DNA of 7,070 bases from UBA3940 sp964506005 (GCA_964506005.1 CAZDLX010000180.1:1-7070), one strand, 5' to 3'. Counted from the stretch's first letter, positions 1 through 6,649 are shown. Made by a program: numbers and translations. Notes: generated by a model from the letters alone, not told the origin.

Positions 1-715
1 TGTACAGCGCCCACAGCTCGCTGAGCCGCGCCTCCAGCCGCGCCGCAAGCGCCTCGCCGCCCGCCGTCGTCACGTCGTCGTGATTCTCGAACACGACGTA
101 GGGCACTTCGACCCCACCCACGTGCAGGTAGCCCGGGTCCGGCGCGCTGAACGCCTCCCAATCGACCTCTTTGTAGATGCGCTCCATCTTCTCATCCGGC
201 AGGCCATGCTCGAGGATGCTGTCGGCACGCTCGGGGTTGTAGCGCCGCCGGTTCTTCCTGAGCGACTCCTCGTACGAGACGTCGATGTACAGCACCGCCG
301 CCCGACGCAGGATGGCCTCGGGCAGATGGTCGAACGCTGCCCGGAAGCCGCCGTGCTCGGTCCCGCGGGCGAACTCGATGATGGCAGTGTGATCTTCGTG
401 GAATCCCGGCTCATCGCGCAGCAGCTTGGCGTACTCCAGCCCGATGCGCTCGACCAGCAGGTGCCACTGGTACTCGTGCTTGAAGTAGCCCTCGGCATCG
501 GTGTGCAGGCGCGGATGCCCCATGCGCTCGAGGATGTCGTCCTCCTCGAACCACGTCCACAGCATCGGGAAGTCGTCGATCTCGCGGAACGGCCCGATGT
601 GGAAGCGCCGTTCGCGCTCGTCGTCGGGAAGCTGCTTCAGGAAGTGGATGATCTCGCTCTTGCCCGCGGCGGGCCGGGCGATGAGGATCAGCACGTCGAA
701 ATGATTGTCGGGCAT
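1..715 (-). CDS. P-loop NTPase, nucleotide/nucleoside kinase-like, 3' end cut by window edge
   Basis: 238 residues are visible before the frame leaves the window without a stop. After a short beta strand (FDVLILIARP) comes a Walker A motif matching [AG]x4GK[ST], with A13, G18, K19 and S20. A basic segment near residues 143-160 (YIDVSYEESLRKNRRRYNP) resembles the lid of small-molecule kinases, where a hydrophobic strand leads into Arg-rich substrate or phosphate contacts. E114 in AIIEFARGTEHGG could be part of the Walker B/strand 3 region. No signal peptide or membrane segment is seen, so it is probably cytosolic. The ATG at 713-715 is chosen because it sits directly before the P-loop strand and 26 nt after the M28 peptidase stop; a weak AAAGAG lies 9-10 nt upstream. 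The short gap suggests co-transcription with the peptidase, although no functional link is obvious. The substrate is unknown. It could equally be a general AAA-type or zeta-toxin-like P-loop protein; the kinase label is inference. Confidence 0.8.
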   Translation of the reverse strand, partial: MPDNHFDVLILIARPAAGKSEIIHFLKQLPDDERERRFHIGPFREIDDFPMLWTWFEEDDILERMGHPRLHTDAEGYFKHEYQWHLLVERIGLEYAKLLRDEPGFHEDHTAIIEFARGTEHGGFRAAFDHLPEAILRRAAVLYIDVSYEESLRKNRRRYNPERADSILEHGLPDEKMERIYKEVDWEAFSAPDPGYLHVGGVEVPYVVFENHDDVTTAGGEALAARLEARLSELWALY

Positions 716-741
716 GAAATTCTGCTCTTTCTGCTAACGTG

Positions 742-2100
742 TTACGGATGCTCAGAGACCAGCTCCGGCGAGAACGGGCCCGCGCGCCCCTCCGGCCCGG
801 TGGCGGCGACGCTCACGGCATAGGGCCCGGCGAGCCGTGTTTCGTCCAGCTCATCGAGCGGCAGGCGGGCGTCGCGCGTCGTGATCACCTGCTCGAAGGC
901 GTGGCTCTCCAGGCTGCGCACCCCGACGGCGTACCCTACTGCGCCCTCGACCGGCTCCCAGGCCAGCGCGCCTGCTTCAAGTATGACGCCCGGCGGAGGC
1001 GGCGGCGAGGCGGCGAGGTTCAGCACGGCGGCGAGCGCCAGCCGGGTCGCCTGCTGCATGTAGGTCGGAGACAGGCGCTCGGGCAGGTCTTCGGCGTTGT
1101 GCTGCCGGCTCGCATCCTCCAGCGGCTCGATGAAGCGCACGGCAGGGTAGCCGGCCTCGCTGAACGGCACGTGGTCGGAGTAGCGGTACGGGCGGTCGAT
1201 GGCGGGCTCGACCGAAACGTCGAAATCGGGCAGGTAAACGCGGCCAAACAGGTCGATGCTGCGGGCAAGCTGGCGTGACGGCGAGCCGTCGGGCGGGGCG
1301 GAGAACAGCCGGATGCTGCCCTCGCCGTCCGGGCCGGCGGCATTGCCGACCATGTCAAGCACCAGCACGGCGCGGATGTCCTCGCCGGATGCCAGCGCCT
1401 GCCCGGCGAAGTGGCAGCTGCCCTGCGTGCCGATCTCCTCGGCGGCGAAGGCGACCAGCACAACGGTCGCGGGGTGGGGCTCGCTCCCCGCCAGCACCCG
1501 CCCGATCTCCAGTAGCACCGCGACGCCGCTGGCGTTGTCGTCCGCGCCGGGCGCGCGCGCTGCCGTGTCGAGGATCTCGGGTCCGCGCGAGTCATAGTGC
1601 GCGCCGACCAGCACGATACCCGCCGCCGGGTCGGTGCCGGGGAACCGCGCGACGACGTTCACCTGCTCGGCCTGCAGGCCCTCATAGGCGGCGGTGAACG
1701 GGTCGTAGGCCACGGCGACCTCGCCGGGCAGGCTGCCCAGCGTTTCGTAAATGTACAGAGCGGCTTCTTCCCGCGTGGCGCTGCCAAAGTGGCGGCTCTC
1801 GATGGCCGCCAGCCCGGTAACGTCGCCCAGCAGGCGCTCGGCGGAGACTTCCGCCAGCCGGGAGGCGACCTCCGGGGCAGGGGAGAGCAGCGGGCCGTCG
1901 CCGGGTGCGGCGGTAGGGGCCGGCGAGGTCGTCTCGGCGGGCGCAGCGGGTTCGGGGGGCGCGGTGGGTTCGACGGCAGTTGCACTCGCGGCGGGCTCGG
2001 GGATGGCTGTCGGTTTGGGCGGGCGCGCCGGGAGGTTGCAGGCGAGCGCCGCCGCCGCGAGCAGCCCCGCGCCTGCCAGAGATCGAAGTTGCGCCCGCAT
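742..2100 (-). CDS. Secreted M28-family zinc metallopeptidase lipoprotein
   Basis: 452 residues. Residues 1-21 form a lipoprotein signal peptide with a lipobox ending at Cys21 (AALAC), followed by a low-complexity Pro/Ala/Thr linker to about residue 72, so the enzyme is likely tethered outside the membrane. The M28 domain (about 80-362) has the co-catalytic zinc set by comparison with Aeromonas aminopeptidase: H168 and D170 in AHYD, D187 in GADDNASG, the general base E221 and ligand E222 in AAEE, D249 in LDM, and H310 in SDH. All key residues are present, so an active aminopeptidase or carboxypeptidase-type exopeptidase is expected; substrate specificity cannot be read. After a PPPPP hinge (366-370), residues 371-452 resemble a fibronectin type III-like domain (LAWEPVEGAVGY, PYAVSVAAT, GPFS). 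The start is supported by AGGAGG four bases upstream of the ATG and by the correctly placed lipobox. The P-loop gene follows after 26 nt. Confidence 0.93.
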   Translation of the reverse strand: MRAQLRSLAGAGLLAAAALACNLPARPPKPTAIPEPAASATAVEPTAPPEPAAPAETTSPAPTAAPGDGPLLSPAPEVASRLAEVSAERLLGDVTGLAAIESRHFGSATREEAALYIYETLGSLPGEVAVAYDPFTAAYEGLQAEQVNVVARFPGTDPAAGIVLVGAHYDSRGPEILDTAARAPGADDNASGVAVLLEIGRVLAGSEPHPATVVLVAFAAEEIGTQGSCHFAGQALASGEDIRAVLVLDMVGNAAGPDGEGSIRLFSAPPDGSPSRQLARSIDLFGRVYLPDFDVSVEPAIDRPYRYSDHVPFSEAGYPAVRFIEPLEDASRQHNAEDLPERLSPTYMQQATRLALAAVLNLAASPPPPPGVILEAGALAWEPVEGAVGYAVGVRSLESHAFEQVITTRDARLPLDELDETRLAGPYAVSVAATGPEGRAGPFSPELVSEHP

Positions 2101-2132
2101 TTCCCCTCCTGCTACTCATGACATGCCCGCCC

Positions 2133-2161
2133 ATTCTACGCGGCGGCTAGGCAGGGTTCAA
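2133..2161 (-). promoter_or_regulatory. Probable sigma70-type promoter of the M28 peptidase gene
   Basis: Reading the minus strand, TTGAAC (2161-2156) and TAGAAT (2138-2133) are separated by exactly 17 bases and match four and five of six consensus positions. Transcription would start near 2126, giving a leader of about 25 nt with AGGAGG at 2110-2105. This lies in the 139-bp divergent intergenic region shared with the plus-strand membrane protein gene. No equally good promoter was found for the plus strand there; TAGATT or TATAGA at 2202-2212 are weak -10 candidates lacking a -35. Confidence 0.5.
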
Positions 2162-2225
2162 ATAATCGCCGGCAGGCACCTAACCCGCCCGTGGCACGTA
2201 GTAGATTATAGAGATTCCAGCCGGC

Positions 2226-2233
2226 AAGGAGGT
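2226..2233 (+). promoter_or_regulatory. Strong Shine-Dalgarno deciding a GTG start
   Basis: AAGGAGGT is a near-perfect anti-16S match. It is 6 bases from GTG at 2240 and 12 bases from the in-frame ATG at 2246, so the GTG is the preferred start of the membrane protein. The frame stays open far upstream, but that part lies antisense to the M28 gene and is not coding. Confidence 0.8.
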
Positions 2234-2239
2234 GGCGAA

Positions 2240-2946
2240 GTGAACATGCAAACCGGGCCAGCGCCCGGGCAGACGCTGGAGCGCTGGCTGCTGTGGACGG
2301 GCGTGATCGAGATTGCGAATACCGGCATCTTCTCCTTGCTGTGGTGGGTGCTCAACCGCGCGATCCCCGGGAGCAACGACGTGCTCTCGCTCGCCGGGTT
2401 GATGACGTGTAATCTCGTGCTACTCGTGGGCGGAGTCTACTGGCTGCTGAAACGCGGCGGCTTCTTCGTTCGCACCCCCGCCCCGCTGCGGCTGCGCCTG
2501 CTTCGGGCCGCCTACGTGCTGACCGGACTGGCTCTGCTGGTCTTCCCCGCGCTGGTGATCGCGCGGCTGGTGGCGGGCGTTCCCGTCGAGTGGGGCGATG
2601 CGGCGCTAGGAGCCGCCTTCTGGCTGTTTGCCGCGGGAGAGTTCGTGCACTACTTCGTCTTCANNNNNNNNNNNNNNNNNNNNNNNNNNNNNNNNNNNNN
2701 NNNNNNNNNNNNNNNNNNNNNNNNNNNNNNNNNNNNNNNNNNNNNNNNNNNNNNNNNNNNNNNGGAGCCGCCTTCTGGCTGTTTGCCGCGGGAGAGTTCG
2801 TGCACTACTTCGTCTTCAAGATCAACATGCGCCGCTACGAGCGCCGGGCATCGGCCCAGCACCGGCGGCGCGTGCCTGCACGCCTGCGCCGTGAGCTGCA
2901 CCGCGCGGCGGCGCAGGCTCGTTCGGAGGCCCGCGCAGCCGAATAG
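2240..2946 (+). CDS. Four-helix integral membrane protein of unknown function (interrupted by an assembly gap)
   Basis: The frame from GTG 2240 runs into 100 N at 2664 and the continuation after 2763 is in a different nominal frame. The 55 bases before the gap are repeated exactly after it, so the gap is most likely empty. Collapsing the duplicate joins base 2663 to 2819 in frame and yields an intact 183-residue protein ending at TAG 2944-2946. Predicted membrane helices are at about 17-38, 50-70, 90-112 and 120-142. The C-terminal tail from about 145 is very Arg-rich and is expected to face the cytoplasm. I recognise no family and no catalytic motif. It is followed after 33 nt by the amidase and probably heads the amidase-glutaredoxin unit. 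The RBS supports the start. It would be wrong to read this as a frameshifted pseudogene. Confidence 0.8.
2609..2818. repeat. 55-bp exact direct duplication flanking the N gap (assembly artefact)
   Basis: Bases 2609-2663 and 2764-2818 are identical over all 55 positions, one copy ending at the first N and the other starting right after the last N. A length of 55 is a common final k-mer size in de Bruijn assemblers. This is what is seen when two contigs that really overlap are scaffolded with a default gap. Confidence 0.93.
2664..2763. other. Assembly gap of 100 N
   Basis: Exactly 100 unknown bases, the usual placeholder for a gap of unestimated length. The flanking duplication and the restored reading frame indicate that the true gap is negative (an overlap of 55 bp), so 155 bases in this window are probably spurious. 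Confidence 0.98.
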
Positions 2947-2966
2947 CGCAAGCGGAGGGCCTGCGC

Positions 2967-2972
2967 TATCAT
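2967..2972 (+). promoter_or_regulatory. Possible -10 element for a leaderless amidase start
   Basis: TATCAT matches five of six -10 positions and ends 7 bases before the amidase ATG, a geometry typical of leaderless mRNAs. The nearest GGAGGG (2954-2959) is 20 bases from the ATG, too far to act as a normal ribosome-binding site. No -35 is visible. The gene may simply be translated from the upstream operon transcript instead. Confidence 0.25.
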
Positions 2973-2979
2973 AACGCGC

Positions 2980-4233
2980 ATGAGTGACGACAGGAAGGCC
3001 CGCCGCCCATTCGGAGAGCGTGACGACGACGAGCGTCAGCGCCCTTTTGGCGCCCCACCTGGCCCGGCGGAGCTGCCCTCGCAGCCCGACTCTGCAGCTC
3101 GCGAAGAAGCCGAAGCCGCGCCGAGCACGGCGCCCCGGTACACGTATGGCTCGTATGGAGCCCCGCCGCGCAGCCGCGCGATGGAGTCCGCTTACCAGGG
3201 CCTGCGCGAGCCCGACGACGAAGCCGAGCCGGAGCCCGAGCCTGAACCCGAGCTGTACTTCGAGCCCGACTTCGGCGACGATGACGCGCCCCGCGAGATC
3301 GCCGCAGCAGCCCCGGCCCGCGCGCGGCGCCACCGCCGCACCGAAGACTACCCCGCCATCCGGCCCTCGCTGGTGTTCCGTACGATGGGCAGCGTGCTGC
3401 TGCTGGCAGCGGTGATCGCGTCGGTGCTGACGTGGTGGACCCCGAACGCCTTTCTGCCTTCGACGTCTATGGACCAGCTCTCGGTCGCGCTCGCCACGCA
3501 GTCGAGCATGGTGGTTCCGCCGCCGCCCACGGCGACGCCCGAGCCCACACCGCTCGTCTCGCCGACACCCGCGCCTCCGCCCCGGCAGCGCATCGGCGTG
3601 GTGGCGGGGCACCGCGGGCCGCATCCGAGCACCGGCCTGCCCGACCCCGGCTCGATCTGCCCGGACGGGCTAACCGAGGCGGAGATCAACCTGTCCATCG
3701 CGGAATACGTGGTTGACTGGCTGGGCCAGCATGGCTATGAGGTCGAGCTGCTCGACGAATTCGACGCGCGGCTGGCGGGCTATGAGGCCGATGCGCTCAT
3801 CTCGATCCACGCCGACTCGTGCGACTATGTGAACGACATCGCGACCGGCTTCAAGGTGGCGAGCTTCAGCGAGTCCAGCACGCCTGTCGAGGACCAGCGC
3901 CTCGTCCAGTGTCTCACCAACCGCTATGCGACGACCACCGGCCTGCCGCTGCACCAGAGCGTGACCTTCGACATGACGCAGTACCACAGCTTCCGCGAGG
4001 TTGGCGCGGGGACGCCCGGCGCGATCATTGAGGTCGGCTTCCTGTACCTCGACCGTGACTTCCTGACCGGCAGCCCGGATGTTGCGGCGCTGGGCATCGC
4101 GCGCGGGGTGCTGTGCTACCTGCGTGACGAGCCGGTCGATGGCCCGGCTAGCCCGCCCACCGCCGATGTGTCCGCGGAACAGCCCGCCGGGGAAGCGCCG
4201 GTCGAACAGCCCGCTGAACCCCCTGTCCCCTGA
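2980..4233 (+). CDS. Membrane-anchored N-acetylmuramoyl-L-alanine amidase (Amidase_3)
   Basis: 417 residues. It should cleave the amide bond between MurNAc and L-Ala in peptidoglycan. Residues 1-130 are a hydrophilic, probably disordered cytoplasmic region with an acidic Glu-Pro repeat at 82-91 and a basic stop before the membrane. One helix (about 131-151) makes this a type II membrane protein. A Pro/Thr stalk (179-202) leads to the catalytic domain (about 203-382). The zinc and catalytic set of Amidase_3 is complete: H211 in AGHRG, E233 in LTEAEINL, H277 in SIHAD, and E351 in IIEVGF. The tail (383-417) is rich in Pro, Glu and Ala. The ATG at 2980 is the first in frame after the upstream stop and lacks a close RBS. 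The glutaredoxin gene follows after 24 nt. The long cytoplasmic head is unusual for an enzyme normally exported with a cleaved signal and could tether it to intracellular partners, which is inference. Confidence 0.92.
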   Translation: MSDDRKARRPFGERDDDERQRPFGAPPGPAELPSQPDSAAREEAEAAPSTAPRYTYGSYGAPPRSRAMESAYQGLREPDDEAEPEPEPEPELYFEPDFGDDDAPREIAAAAPARARRHRRTEDYPAIRPSLVFRTMGSVLLLAAVIASVLTWWTPNAFLPSTSMDQLSVALATQSSMVVPPPPTATPEPTPLVSPTPAPPPRQRIGVVAGHRGPHPSTGLPDPGSICPDGLTEAEINLSIAEYVVDWLGQHGYEVELLDEFDARLAGYEADALISIHADSCDYVNDIATGFKVASFSESSTPVEDQRLVQCLTNRYATTTGLPLHQSVTFDMTQYHSFREVGAGTPGAIIEVGFLYLDRDFLTGSPDVAALGIARGVLCYLRDEPVDGPASPPTADVSAEQPAGEAPVEQPAEPPVP

Positions 4234-4257
4234 TGTGACCTGCCAGGAGTACGACGT

Positions 4258-4605
4258 ATGAGTGACGAGAAGGTGCTGGTTGTCTATACCCGGTCATCGT
4301 TCTGCCCCTACCAGCGCAAAGCCGATCGCGTCTTCGATAAGTACAATCTCGAATACCGGGTGATCCTGATCAATCAGGACCCGGAGGCAGAGCGCCGCGT
4401 GCTGGACTGGACGGGGTTTAAGTCGGTGCCGACCATCATCGTGGCGCGGCCCGGCGAGGATTTGCCCTGCGAGGAGCCCGCGCCGCTGCCGAAGGGCAGC
4501 AGCCCCCGCGGCATTGACCGGGGCAGCATGATCACCGAGGCCTCAGAGGAGCAGCTTGAAACCTGGCTTCGCAAGCACGGATTCATCGAGAACGGCGACG
4601 GGTAG
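4258..4605 (+). CDS. Glutaredoxin-like protein with CPYQ (monothiol-type) active site
   Basis: 115 residues, thioredoxin fold. The N-terminal strand VLVVYTRSS runs into C16-P-Y-Q19, so the second active-site Cys of classical CPYC glutaredoxins is replaced by Gln and only the nucleophilic Cys remains. The cis-proline loop V57-P58-T59 (GFKSVPTII) is present. A segment of about 25 residues rich in Pro and Gly separates the following strand from the C-terminal helix (EEQLETWLRKHGF) and contains a second Cys, C71. The GSMI segment (about 90-95) stands where glutathione-binding glutaredoxins have their GG/CDD region. It is cytosolic, with no signal peptide. AGGAG (4245-4249) lies 8 bases before the ATG. 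It is last in the unit with the amidase. A deglutathionylating or thiol-transfer role is plausible, possibly with bacillithiol- or mycothiol-like cofactors, but the partner is unknown. Confidence 0.85.
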   Translation: MSDEKVLVVYTRSSFCPYQRKADRVFDKYNLEYRVILINQDPEAERRVLDWTGFKSVPTIIVARPGEDLPCEEPAPLPKGSSPRGIDRGSMITEASEEQLETWLRKHGFIENGDG

Positions 4606-4649
4606 GGCGGCGCTGAAGATCCGGTATTACCCCATCCCCCGTGCAGTTG

Positions 4650-4757
4650 GCATAGGCAGCTGCTTGGGAGAAATGGCTATGCGATTTCTCTACGGCCCTT
4701 TCCCCGCCAGTAGGGAAGGGGAGTGTTACCATCTTGCCACTCCCTGCTTGCGGGGAG
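4650..4757. repeat. Cluster of inverted repeats between convergent genes (REP-like, possible terminators)
   Basis: The 201-bp stretch between the glutaredoxin and permease stops holds no gene. It contains GCATAG/CTATGC (4650-4655 and 4677-4682), GAGAAAT/ATTTCTC (4668-4674 and 4684-4690), a 9-bp stem CCCTTTCCC/GGGAAGGGG with one G-T pair and an 8-base loop (4696-4704 and 4713-4721), and CTCCCTG/CGGGGAG with a CTTG loop (4740-4746 and 4751-4757). None is followed by a T-run, so they are not canonical intrinsic terminators. The G/C tracts continuing to about 4806 (for example GGGGTGGGGTTAG) resemble dispersed intergenic elements, but copy number cannot be judged from one window. Confidence 0.5.
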
Positions 4758-4806
4758 GGGACGCCGAAAGGCCTCAGGATTTTCGTCAGGGGTGGGGTTA
4801 GCCCCC

Positions 4807-5619
4807 CTACGTCCCCAGGTCGCGGCGCTCGAAGACGAGCACCCCAACCAGCGCGAACAGCGCGGCCAGCCCCACCAGCAGGCCGAAGTAGCCCCAGTTC
4901 AGGCCGTCGAACAGGACGGTATCGCCCGCGTAGTATGTCCAGGGCGAGATGTCTCGAACCCAGCCGGGTAGGTCGGTGATGGGCTGGAGCGTGTACAGGA
5001 AGTAGGTGACGACGGCCAGCCCGGCGGAGACGCCAACTGCAAGACCCTGCGAGCCCTTGACCCCTGTCAGGCCGAGCGCCAGCGCGCCGAAAAACAGCGT
5101 GATCGCGAGGATCGCCAGCATGCCCTCCAACAGCCGCCCGGCGTTCACATCCAGGTCGATAGCCACACCGCCGATCAACATGCCCACGTAGCAGGCTGCC
5201 AGCACGAGCACCGTGAACGTGACGAGCGCCCCCAGCTTCGAGAGGAAGACTCGCCAGCGCGGCACCGGGTTCGACAGCAGCAGGTCGAGCGCGCCGCTCT
5301 CCTCCTGGCGGCTGAGCAGGCCCCCGCCGAAGCTCACAGCAAAGGCAATGGTCAGTGCTGGCAGGAAGAAGTTGAACATCTCGACGGACAGGTAGCCCTC
5401 CAGCGTGTCGAGTGACGCCGCCTCTCCGATGAGCACGCGCAGCGAATCGGGCATATTCTCCAGCAGTTCGGTAAAACCGGTTGCCTGCGCCACCGTCGGG
5501 AACAGCGTGACCATCCACAGGCTCATGAGCCCCATCCCGGCGGCCCACCACAGCAGTGGGCGGCGCATGTCCCGAAGGGTCTTGAGGTACACGTTTTGCA
5601 GCATCAGCCCGTTAAGCAT
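4807..5619 (-). CDS. ABC-2 type transporter permease subunit
   Basis: 270 residues from the ATG at 5619-5617. Six membrane helices are visible at about 22-42, 83-101, 129-151, 164-185, 192-212 and 242-263, with a larger outside loop at 43-82. The cytoplasmic segment between helices 2 and 3 (RQEESGALDLLLSNPVPRWR, about 104-123) is the typical ABC-2 coupling region, and ISPWTYY (224-230) is a recurring ABC-2 permease motif before the last helix. With the adjacent ATPase it forms a half-transporter set, likely assembling as two permeases and two ATPases in the plasma membrane. The start was set 24 bases inside the longest frame: GGAG lies 7 bases upstream and the ATG overlaps the ATPase stop by 8 nt, implying translational coupling. 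The transported substrate (drug, lipid, peptide) cannot be inferred. Confidence 0.88.
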   Translation of the reverse strand: MLNGLMLQNVYLKTLRDMRRPLLWWAAGMGLMSLWMVTLFPTVAQATGFTELLENMPDSLRVLIGEAASLDTLEGYLSVEMFNFFLPALTIAFAVSFGGGLLSRQEESGALDLLLSNPVPRWRVFLSKLGALVTFTVLVLAACYVGMLIGGVAIDLDVNAGRLLEGMLAILAITLFFGALALGLTGVKGSQGLAVGVSAGLAVVTYFLYTLQPITDLPGWVRDISPWTYYAGDTVLFDGLNWGYFGLLVGLAALFALVGVLVFERRDLGT

Positions 5620-6535
5620 GGGTCGTCTCCACCTCGGCAGCACGTGTTTCCTCGCCGCCCGCGTAGAAGTTCAGGAAGATCTCTTCGAGGCTCGGCTCCT
5701 GGCTGCGGATGTTCAGCACCGTGAACTGCGCCGCCGCCTTCACGACCGCGTCGAGCGAGCCGGCGACCGTGCAGCGCAGCCGGCTGTCCTCCACGGCGAG
5801 GTCCGTCACGCCGGGCAGGTTCTCGAACGCGCGGGCAGGGACCGGCTCCGCGAAGTCGATCTCCAGCCGGCGCAGCGCCCGCGCCTTGAGGTCGGCGATG
5901 TGTTCCACCGCCACGAGCCGCCCCTCGCGGATGATGCCCACCCGGTCGCACACACGCTCGACCTCCGGCAGGATGTGTGAGGACAGGAAGACGGTTTGAC
6001 CGCGGCTGCGCGCCTCGTCCACCATACGGTAGAAGGCCTGCTGCACCAGCGGGTCGAGGCCGGTCGTGGGCTCGTCGAGGATGAGCAGCTCGGGCCGGTG
6101 CATGAAGGCCTGGATCAGCCCGATCTTCTGCTTGCTGCCGTGCGAGTAGGCGCGGGTGGGCCGCGAGAGGTCGGCGTCGAGCCGGGTGGCAAGCTCCTGC
6201 ACGTAGGCCCATTCGACGCCGCCGCGCAGGTTGGCGAGGTAGCGGAGCAGCTGCTCGCCGGTCAGGTTCGGGTCGAGGGCCAGCTCGCCGGGCAGGTTGC
6301 CCAGCCGCCGCCGGATGGCGACCGCGTCGCGCTGGGAGTCGAGCCCGAAGATCGCCGCCCCGCCGGACGTAGGGCGCAGAAAGCCAAGCAGGGTGCGGAT
6401 GGTCGTCGTCTTGCCCGCGCCATTCGGCCCGAGATAGCCGAAGACCTCACCGGGTTCGACCCTGAGATTGAGGTCCACAATGCCGCGTGCGCGCCCGTAT
6501 GATTTGGTCAAGCGGTGAGTCTGGATGACAGGCAC
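5612..6535 (-). CDS. ABC transporter ATP-binding protein (ABC-2 export type)
   Basis: 307 residues. The ATPase domain shows Walker A GPNGAGKT (36-43), signature region YSHGSKQ (130-136) in place of LSGGQ, Walker B LLILDEP (150-156), D-loop GLDP (159-162) and switch histidine H187 in SSH. The Q-loop position reads NLPGEL (80-85), without the usual Gln. Similar variants occur in exporters of the ABC-2 group, so activity is still expected. Residues from about 225 form the small C-terminal domain common in this group, ending with EPSLEEIFLNFY (280-291). The start is GTG at 6535-6533, supported by AGGAGA (6546-6541) five bases upstream. This RBS and start codon are embedded in a 15-bp palindrome. 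The permease gene overlaps the stop by 8 nt. The pair drives ATP-powered export of an unknown substrate. Confidence 0.93.
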   Translation of the reverse strand: MPVIQTHRLTKSYGRARGIVDLNLRVEPGEVFGYLGPNGAGKTTTIRTLLGFLRPTSGGAAIFGLDSQRDAVAIRRRLGNLPGELALDPNLTGEQLLRYLANLRGGVEWAYVQELATRLDADLSRPTRAYSHGSKQKIGLIQAFMHRPELLILDEPTTGLDPLVQQAFYRMVDEARSRGQTVFLSSHILPEVERVCDRVGIIREGRLVAVEHIADLKARALRRLEIDFAEPVPARAFENLPGVTDLAVEDSRLRCTVAGSLDAVVKAAAQFTVLNIRSQEPSLEEIFLNFYAGGEETRAAEVETTHA

Positions 6536-6548
6536 AGGAGTCTCCTGT
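6534..6548. promoter_or_regulatory. 15-bp perfect palindrome covering RBS and GTG start of the ABC ATPase
   Basis: ACAGGAG-T-CTCCTGT is perfectly symmetric about base 6541. It contains the Shine-Dalgarno sequence of the ATPase gene and reaches into its start codon. In DNA it could be a dimeric repressor operator just downstream of the predicted promoter; in RNA the RBS could pair with the start-proximal CTCCT only in a tight hairpin (CAGG/CCTG with a 5-base loop). The symmetry may partly be chance, since AGGAG is needed for translation. Confidence 0.4.
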
Positions 6549-6588
6549 TTCGTGGTGCTTGTGATGCCGGTTCCGTGCCAGTGTGCCG

Positions 6589-6618
6589 ATTGTAGATCGT
6601 TTCAGGGGACGGGGGCAA
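6589..6618 (-). promoter_or_regulatory. Probable promoter of the ABC exporter operon
   Basis: On the minus strand TTGCCC (6618-6613) and TACAAT (6594-6589) are spaced by 18 bases, matching four and five of six consensus positions. The predicted start near 6582 gives a leader of about 47 nt that includes the 6534-6548 palindrome. It lies directly downstream of a strong terminator-like hairpin, as expected for a new transcription unit. Confidence 0.45.
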
Positions 6619-6649
6619 TTGATGGGCAATGGAGTCCGACACCGGTATA

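Noticed and set aside
80..823. Plus-strand open frame of 247 codons
   Set aside because: It is antisense to the P-loop gene, whose minus frame has the Walker A motif and an RBS-supported start; the plus frame is a GC-rich shadow and crosses the M28 stop.
1020..1595. Long minus- and plus-strand frames inside the M28 gene (also 739-1278, 1275-1697, 1597-2121)
   Set aside because: They overlap the M28 frame that carries a complete set of zinc ligands; their products are Arg/Pro/Ala-rich shadows.
2609..2818. Biological tandem duplication or frameshift pseudogene in the membrane protein
   Set aside because: Copies end and start exactly at the N run and have a k-mer-like length of 55; the collapsed sequence restores the frame.
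3229..3252. Glu-Pro codon repeat in the amidase head as a microsatellite or CRISPR-like repeat
   Set aside because: It is a short in-frame low-complexity segment with varied synonymous codons and no spacer structure.
2650..3624. Minus-strand frame through the N gap and the amidase
   Set aside because: It depends on translating N and is antisense to a complete Amidase_3 domain.
4583..5551. 322-codon minus frame over the permease
   Set aside because: It is in another frame than the six-helix permease and its product is Arg/Gly-rich without membrane segments.
5617..5643. Longer permease start at 5643
   Set aside because: It would overlap the ATPase by 32 nt with a basic extension; the ATG at 5619 has a well-spaced GGAG and a typical short coupling overlap.
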